Origin: Paenirhizobium cremeum
GTDB taxonomy: Bacteria; Pseudomonadota; Alphaproteobacteria; Rhizobiales; Rhizobiaceae
Length of the DNA stretch: 64,000 nt
Assembly (NCBI RefSeq): GCF_022884085.1
Contig: NZ_JAGGCS010000002.1
Coordinates: 186,001-250,000 of the forward strand
Reading direction: 5' to 3'
Within the stretch, counting starts at the first letter, position 1. Each line of letters begins with the position of its first letter. This document shows, piece after piece, positions 60,763 to 64,000 of the stretch. The notes below the pieces were generated by a model. It was given only the letters and a program-made list of their open reading frames with translations, was not told the DNA's origin and searched no databases. A program made the translations under genes and the position numbers.

Positions 60763-61653
60763 ATGACACTTGCCCAGCAGATCGACCTTTCGAAAATCAG
60801 CGACATCACCCCGGCGGGCTCGGATTACGAGACGGTGCGCAAGGTGATCGAAATGCTGTCGCTCGATTATCAGGACCAGCCGTCGCTGGAGACCATCGCG
60901 GCAAGGCTCGGCCAGTCGCCGACGCAATTGCAGAAGACCTTTACCCGCTGGGCGGGGCTTTCCCCGAAGGCTTTCCTGCAGGCCGTGACCCTCGATCACG
61001 CCAAGCGGCTGCTCGGCCAGGAAGGCATGCCGCTTCTCGAAACGTCCATCGAGCTCGGGCTTTCCGGTCCAGGCCGCCTGCACGATCTCTTCGTCACGCA
61101 TGAGGCGATGAGCCCCGGCGAATGGAAAGCGAAGGGCGGCGGGCTGACGATCCGCTACGGTTTTCATTCGTCACCCTTCGGTCAGGCTCTGGTGATGGTG
61201 ACGGACAGGGGGCTTGCGGGCCTTGCCTTTGCCGATCCGGGCGAGGAGACCGCCTGTTTCGAGGATATGGCGAAGCGTTGGCCGAATGCGCATTTCATTG
61301 CCGACAACTCGGCAACGGAACCCTATGCCGGCCGTGTTTTCGATCCCGCGCGCTGGTGCGACGACCAGCCGCTGAGGGTGGTTTTGATCGGTACCGACTT
61401 TCAGGTCCGGGTGTGGGAAAGCCTGCTGCTGATTCCGCTCGGCAAGGCGGTCACCTATTCCGACATTGCCGCGAGAATCGGCCAGCCGACGGCGAGCCGT
61501 GCTGTAGGTGCGGCTGTCGGCCGCAATCCTGTTTCCTTCGTGGTTCCCTGCCACCGGGCGCTCGGCAAGAGCGGCGCGCTCACCGGATATCACTGGGGCC
61601 TGACGCGCAAGCGCGCCATGCTGGGCTGGGAAGCCGGCCAGCTCGGAAATTGA
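60763..61653 (+). CDS. Ada-like AraC-HTH / methylated-DNA-cysteine methyltransferase
   Basis: 296 aa. Residues 20-125 are an AraC-type DNA-binding domain (YETVRKVIEMLSLDYQDQPSLETIAARLGQSPTQLQKTFTRWAGLSPKAFLQ). Residues 128-296 are the O6-methylguanine methyltransferase domain with the acceptor Cys263 in VVPCHRALGKSG and the arginine finger region TASRAVGAAVGRNPVSF. The N-terminal zinc/phosphotriester domain of E. coli Ada is absent, so it repairs O6-methylguanine but cannot sense phosphotriesters in the usual way. Single gene. Confidence 0.93.
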   Translation: MTLAQQIDLSKISDITPAGSDYETVRKVIEMLSLDYQDQPSLETIAARLGQSPTQLQKTFTRWAGLSPKAFLQAVTLDHAKRLLGQEGMPLLETSIELGLSGPGRLHDLFVTHEAMSPGEWKAKGGGLTIRYGFHSSPFGQALVMVTDRGLAGLAFADPGEETACFEDMAKRWPNAHFIADNSATEPYAGRVFDPARWCDDQPLRVVLIGTDFQVRVWESLLLIPLGKAVTYSDIAARIGQPTASRAVGAAVGRNPVSFVVPCHRALGKSGALTGYHWGLTRKRAMLGWEAGQLGN

Positions 61654-61703
61654 GCGGAAAACCCCGGACCCATAAATCGATTGAAACGTTATCCCAAGCG
61701 TTC

Positions 61704-61732
61704 TTGACTTTGCCGTCTTCGGCTGGTGATAG
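61704..61732 (+). promoter_or_regulatory. candidate transaldolase promoter
   Basis: TTGACT (61704-61709, preceded by C as in the alphaproteobacterial CTTGAC consensus), a 17-nt spacer and TGATAG (61727-61732), 45 nt before the start codon. Confidence 0.5.
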
Positions 61733-61777
61733 TCGGGCACGTTCCGGCCGGGCCGGTCCAACTCAAGGATGACGATC

Positions 61778-62734
61778 ATGACTTCCAAACTCGAACAGCT
61801 TCGCTCCATGACGACGGTTGTCGCGGATACCGGCGACATCGAGGCCGTTGCCCGGCTGAAGCCGGTGGATTGCACCACCAACCCGACTATCGTTCTGAAA
61901 GCACTGGGAACGGATGCCTTTGCCGACGCCTTCAAGGAGGCGATCGCCTGGGGCAAGGCCAAGGGCGGTTCGAGCGAAGCCGTCACCGCTGCGGTTGCCG
62001 ACCGTCTGGCGATTTCCGTCGGTGCCGCGCTTGCCGGACTGGTTCCGGGCCGTGTTTCGACCGAAGTCGACGCCGATCTTTCCTTCGACACCAAGGGGTC
62101 GATTGCCAAGGCGCATGAAATCATCGCCGGCTACAAGGAACGCGGCATCGAGCGTGACCGCATCCTCATCAAGCTCGCTTCCACCTGGGAAGGCATCCGC
62201 GCCGCGGAAGTGCTGCAGAAGGAAGGTATCGACTGCAACCTGACGCTTCTCTTCTCCAAGGCCCAGGCGATTGCCTGCGCCGAGGCGAATGTGTTCCTGA
62301 TCTCGCCCTTCGTCGGTCGCATTCTCGACTGGTACAAGAAGTCGACGGGCGAAAACTACACTTCGGAAACCGATCCGGGCGTGCTCTCGGTCCGGGCGAT
62401 CTACAATTACTACAAGGTCAACGGCATCAAGACGATCGTGATGGGCGCCTCCTTCCGCAATGCCGGAGAGATCGAGGCGCTGGCCGGTTGCGACCGCCTG
62501 ACGATCAGCCCGGCGCTGCTCGACGAACTCGACAAGGATACGGGCCCGCTCGCCCAGGTTCTGTCGGCCGACAAGGTCACGGCGGACCCGCTCGTTACGC
62601 TCGACGAGAAGGCCTTCCGCTGGGCGCTCAACGAAGACGCCATGGCGACCGAAAAGCTTGCCGAAGGCATCCGCGCATTCGCCAAGGATCTCGGCACGCT
62701 GCGCAGCCAGGTTGCCAAGGCCCTTGCCGCCTGA
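61778..62734 (+). CDS. tal: transaldolase
   Basis: 318 aa from ATG at 61778 ([20 protein letters not shown]), 8 nt after AAGGA; ATG at 61769 overlaps that ribosome site. TalB-type features: the Asp in [16 protein letters not shown](I)[18 protein letters not shown], the Schiff-base Lys132 in [28 protein letters not shown] and [11 protein letters not shown]. Residue numbering and length match E. coli TalB closely. Pentose-phosphate pathway, cytoplasmic. Confidence 0.97.
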   Translation: MTSKLEQLRSMTTVVADTGDIEAVARLKPVDCTTNPTIVLKALGTDAFADAFKEAIAWGKAKGGSSEAVTAAVADRLAISVGAALAGLVPGRVSTEVDADLSFDTKGSIAKAHEIIAGYKERGIERDRILIKLASTWEGIRAAEVLQKEGIDCNLTLLFSKAQAIACAEANVFLISPFVGRILDWYKKSTGENYTSETDPGVLSVRAIYNYYKVNGIKTIVMGASFRNAGEIEALAGCDRLTISPALLDELDKDTGPLAQVLSADKVTADPLVTLDEKAFRWALNEDAMATEKLAEGIRAFAKDLGTLRSQVAKALAA

Positions 62735-62779
62735 TGGTCGCCGTTTCACCTCCCTGCCTGTCCGGCGGGGGGGTGTTGC

Positions 62780-63475
62780 TTACCAGTTCATCACGACATT
62801 GTCGGGGATGAAGTAGGTTTCCACACCCTCGATCGTCACCACTGCATTTGCGCCTTCCTTGCGGGAGCGAACCTCCGCGCCATCCTCGCTGGTAAAGCGT
62901 CCGGCGCGATAGATCAGCGAGCGGACGACACCATCCGGCGTTTCGATGGCGATTTCGGCGCTGGTGCCATGACGCTGCAGTCCGAAGGGGCAACGGAAGA
63001 GCCGCGGATCGCGGCCGAAGCGGCAGTTGAAGGCGCCGGTTCGTTCGTAGCCGTTAGCACCCGGCCATGACGGATCGGCGGGATAGGGCCGATAGGCGCC
63101 GTCGGGTTCCACATATTCATCTTCATCGCTCACATAGCGGCCGTTGACCCAGCCGCTCAGGCGTGGCCGGTCGTAGGTGGCGATCCGGCACCAGTAGCCG
63201 CCTTCGCGTTCCCGGCAACCGAGATTGCGGATCGGCGTTCCTTCCTCCAGCACGCCGATGATGCGGAACGCGGGTCCTGGGCCGGAGCGCACGTTCAGCG
63301 TATCGCCGGGGCGCAGGCCCATGACGTGCCAGTAGGAGGCATCGTCCGATGGGTTGGAATAGAGGTTCGGCGCCGGGACAACCCGAGGTTCTTCTGCGCT
63401 GAGCGTTCGCGGGAGCAGCACGGCGGCAACTGCCAGAAGGACGGTCGAGAGAAAGAGGGGCATGGCGCGGCGCAT
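62780..63475 (-). CDS. exported SH3-domain protein of unknown function
   Basis: 231 aa from ATG (MRRAMPLFLSTVLLAVAAVLLPRTLSAEEP), a signal peptide cleaved near LSA-EE. Residues about 45-115 form a bacterial SH3-like domain (GLRPGDTLNVRSGPGPAFRIIGVLEEGTPIRNLGCREREGGYWCRIATYDRPRLSGWVNGRYV). The remainder has cysteine pairs (FNCRFGRDPRLFRCPFG) and a beta-rich end with FIPDNVVMNW. Periplasmic and probably disulfide-bonded; wall or envelope binding is a guess. No neighbours suggest a function. Confidence 0.82.
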   Translation of the reverse strand: MRRAMPLFLSTVLLAVAAVLLPRTLSAEEPRVVPAPNLYSNPSDDASYWHVMGLRPGDTLNVRSGPGPAFRIIGVLEEGTPIRNLGCREREGGYWCRIATYDRPRLSGWVNGRYVSDEDEYVEPDGAYRPYPADPSWPGANGYERTGAFNCRFGRDPRLFRCPFGLQRHGTSAEIAIETPDGVVRSLIYRAGRFTSEDGAEVRSRKEGANAVVTIEGVETYFIPDNVVMNW

Positions 63476-63633
63476 CGAGGAACTCCGTTGATTGCGACGG
63501 ACGATAATACAGCGGCGGTCTTGCTGCCGGATTATCCACGGGGAAGGTAAACGCCACCCTTTGCGCGGGCTCTGGGGCGACGATTTTCCTCGAGGATTGC
63601 TGCGGCGCAGCAAAAATGCTTGCGATCAAAATA

Positions 63634-63653
63634 GATTTGATGCAAATCAATCT
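63634..63653. promoter_or_regulatory. nested palindrome upstream of the MarR gene
   Basis: GATTTG-ATG-CAAATC (63634-63648), a 15-bp palindrome ending 8 nt before the MarR start, with an overlapping TTGAT-N4-ATCAA and outer AGATT/AATCT half-sites. This is the shape and place of an autoregulatory MarR-family operator. Confidence 0.55.
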
Positions 63654-63655
63654 GC

Positions 63656-64000
63656 ATGGATACAAAATTGCGCAGGGAATTCGGATTTCGTCTCGTCGGA
63701 CTGTCGCGCCGCTGGCGTCAGCACGTGGACGAGGGTGTGGCCGCCGTCGGGCTGAGCGATGCGACATGGTCGCCGCTCTTCCATCTGCACAGGATCGGCG
63801 ACGGTCTGACGCAGAAGGAGCTTGCTGCGCACATCGGCCTCGACGGATCGAGCCTCGTGCGTCTTCTCGACATTCTCGAGCGGCAGGGGCTGGTGGAGCG
63901 CCGCACGGAAGCGGAGGACCGCAGGGCCAGGCGTCTTTACCTCACGCCTTCGGGCACGCAGCGCGTCTCGGCCATTCTGGAGCGCCTGCTGCCCCTGGAA
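63656..64000 (+). CDS. MarR-family transcriptional regulator, 3' end missing
   Basis: 115 codons are in the window and the gene continues past the right edge. The N-terminus reads MDTKLRREFGFRLVGLSRRW. The winged helix is at about residues 40-95: LTQKELAAHIGLDGSSLVRLLDILERQGLVERRTEAEDRRARRLYLTPSG, including the DRR wing arginines. MarR proteins of this kind often control adjacent efflux or aromatic-resistance genes; the downstream genes are not visible. A palindromic operator candidate lies just upstream. Confidence 0.92.
   Translation, partial: MDTKLRREFGFRLVGLSRRWRQHVDEGVAAVGLSDATWSPLFHLHRIGDGLTQKELAAHIGLDGSSLVRLLDILERQGLVERRTEAEDRRARRLYLTPSGTQRVSAILERLLPLE

Overview
The window looks like chromosomal or chromid DNA of a Rhizobiaceae-type alphaproteobacterium (Rhizobium / Agrobacterium / Ensifer / Shinella range). 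The grounds are high GC with dense, overlapping operons, an unusually large number of ABC importers for organic solutes, an ExoD-family protein, a phaC / MaoC-Pta / ackA cluster, DUF2244 and RHH_4-type proteins common in rhizobia, and two intergenic repeats with the architecture of rhizobial RIME/REP-like elements. No rRNA, tRNA, transposase, phage gene or CRISPR array was seen.

Layout. (1) 1-10.1 kb: an L-fucose-type uptake and oxidation locus. A leftward operon runs from a sugar-binding protein through two permeases and an ATPase to an enolase-superfamily dehydratase, a mutarotase, a Gfo/Idh/MocA dehydrogenase, a MaoC protein, an SDR and an FAH-family hydrolase cut by the left edge. An IclR regulator and a fuconolactonase-type amidohydrolase lie divergently on the right, with a 13-bp inverted repeat in the control region. 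(2) 10.2-12.9 kb: a YnfA-like small membrane protein and a CoA-transferase gene translationally coupled to a binding-protein-like protein without a signal peptide. (3) 13.1-30.7 kb: two long divergent operons sharing one control region. The leftward one has a polyamine-type ABC importer, a NylB-like serine hydrolase, two tandem amidohydrolases of identical length and a TetR regulator. The rightward one has an amidase, an M19 dipeptidase and a peptide-type ABC importer. Together they look like a catabolic island for an amide-containing compound or oligomer. (4) 30.7-36.4 kb: orphan phnM, then phaC, MaoC-Pta and ackA. (5) 36.6-42.4 kb: a CecR-like TetR regulator divergent from a ybhGFSR-like efflux system, with an 18-bp palindrome between them. 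(6) 42.5-43.5 kb: a P1-family (DmpA/NylC-type) peptidase. (7) 43.9-48.5 kb: a candidate purine locus, with a 2OG/Fe(II) oxygenase, an NMT1-type ABC importer and a guanine-deaminase-like enzyme. Two homologous leader RNAs precede the oxygenase and the binding protein and fit the NMT1 motif (xanthine-I riboswitch). (8) 48.6-56.9 kb: a DJ-1/PfpI protein, an RHH protein, and a peptide-type ABC importer split across divergent operons with an M20 amidohydrolase. (9) 57-64 kb: mostly housekeeping genes (ExoD, carbon-nitrogen hydrolase, CysZ-like membrane protein, endonuclease III, DUF2244, Ada-like methyltransferase, transaldolase, SH3-domain exported protein) and a MarR regulator cut by the right edge.

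The strongest unexpected signals are the riboswitch pair that ties a 2OG oxygenase and an NMT1-type transporter to a purine ligand, and the amide-catabolic island with its NylB-like enzyme. All family calls are from reading motifs in the translated sequence; no database search was run.
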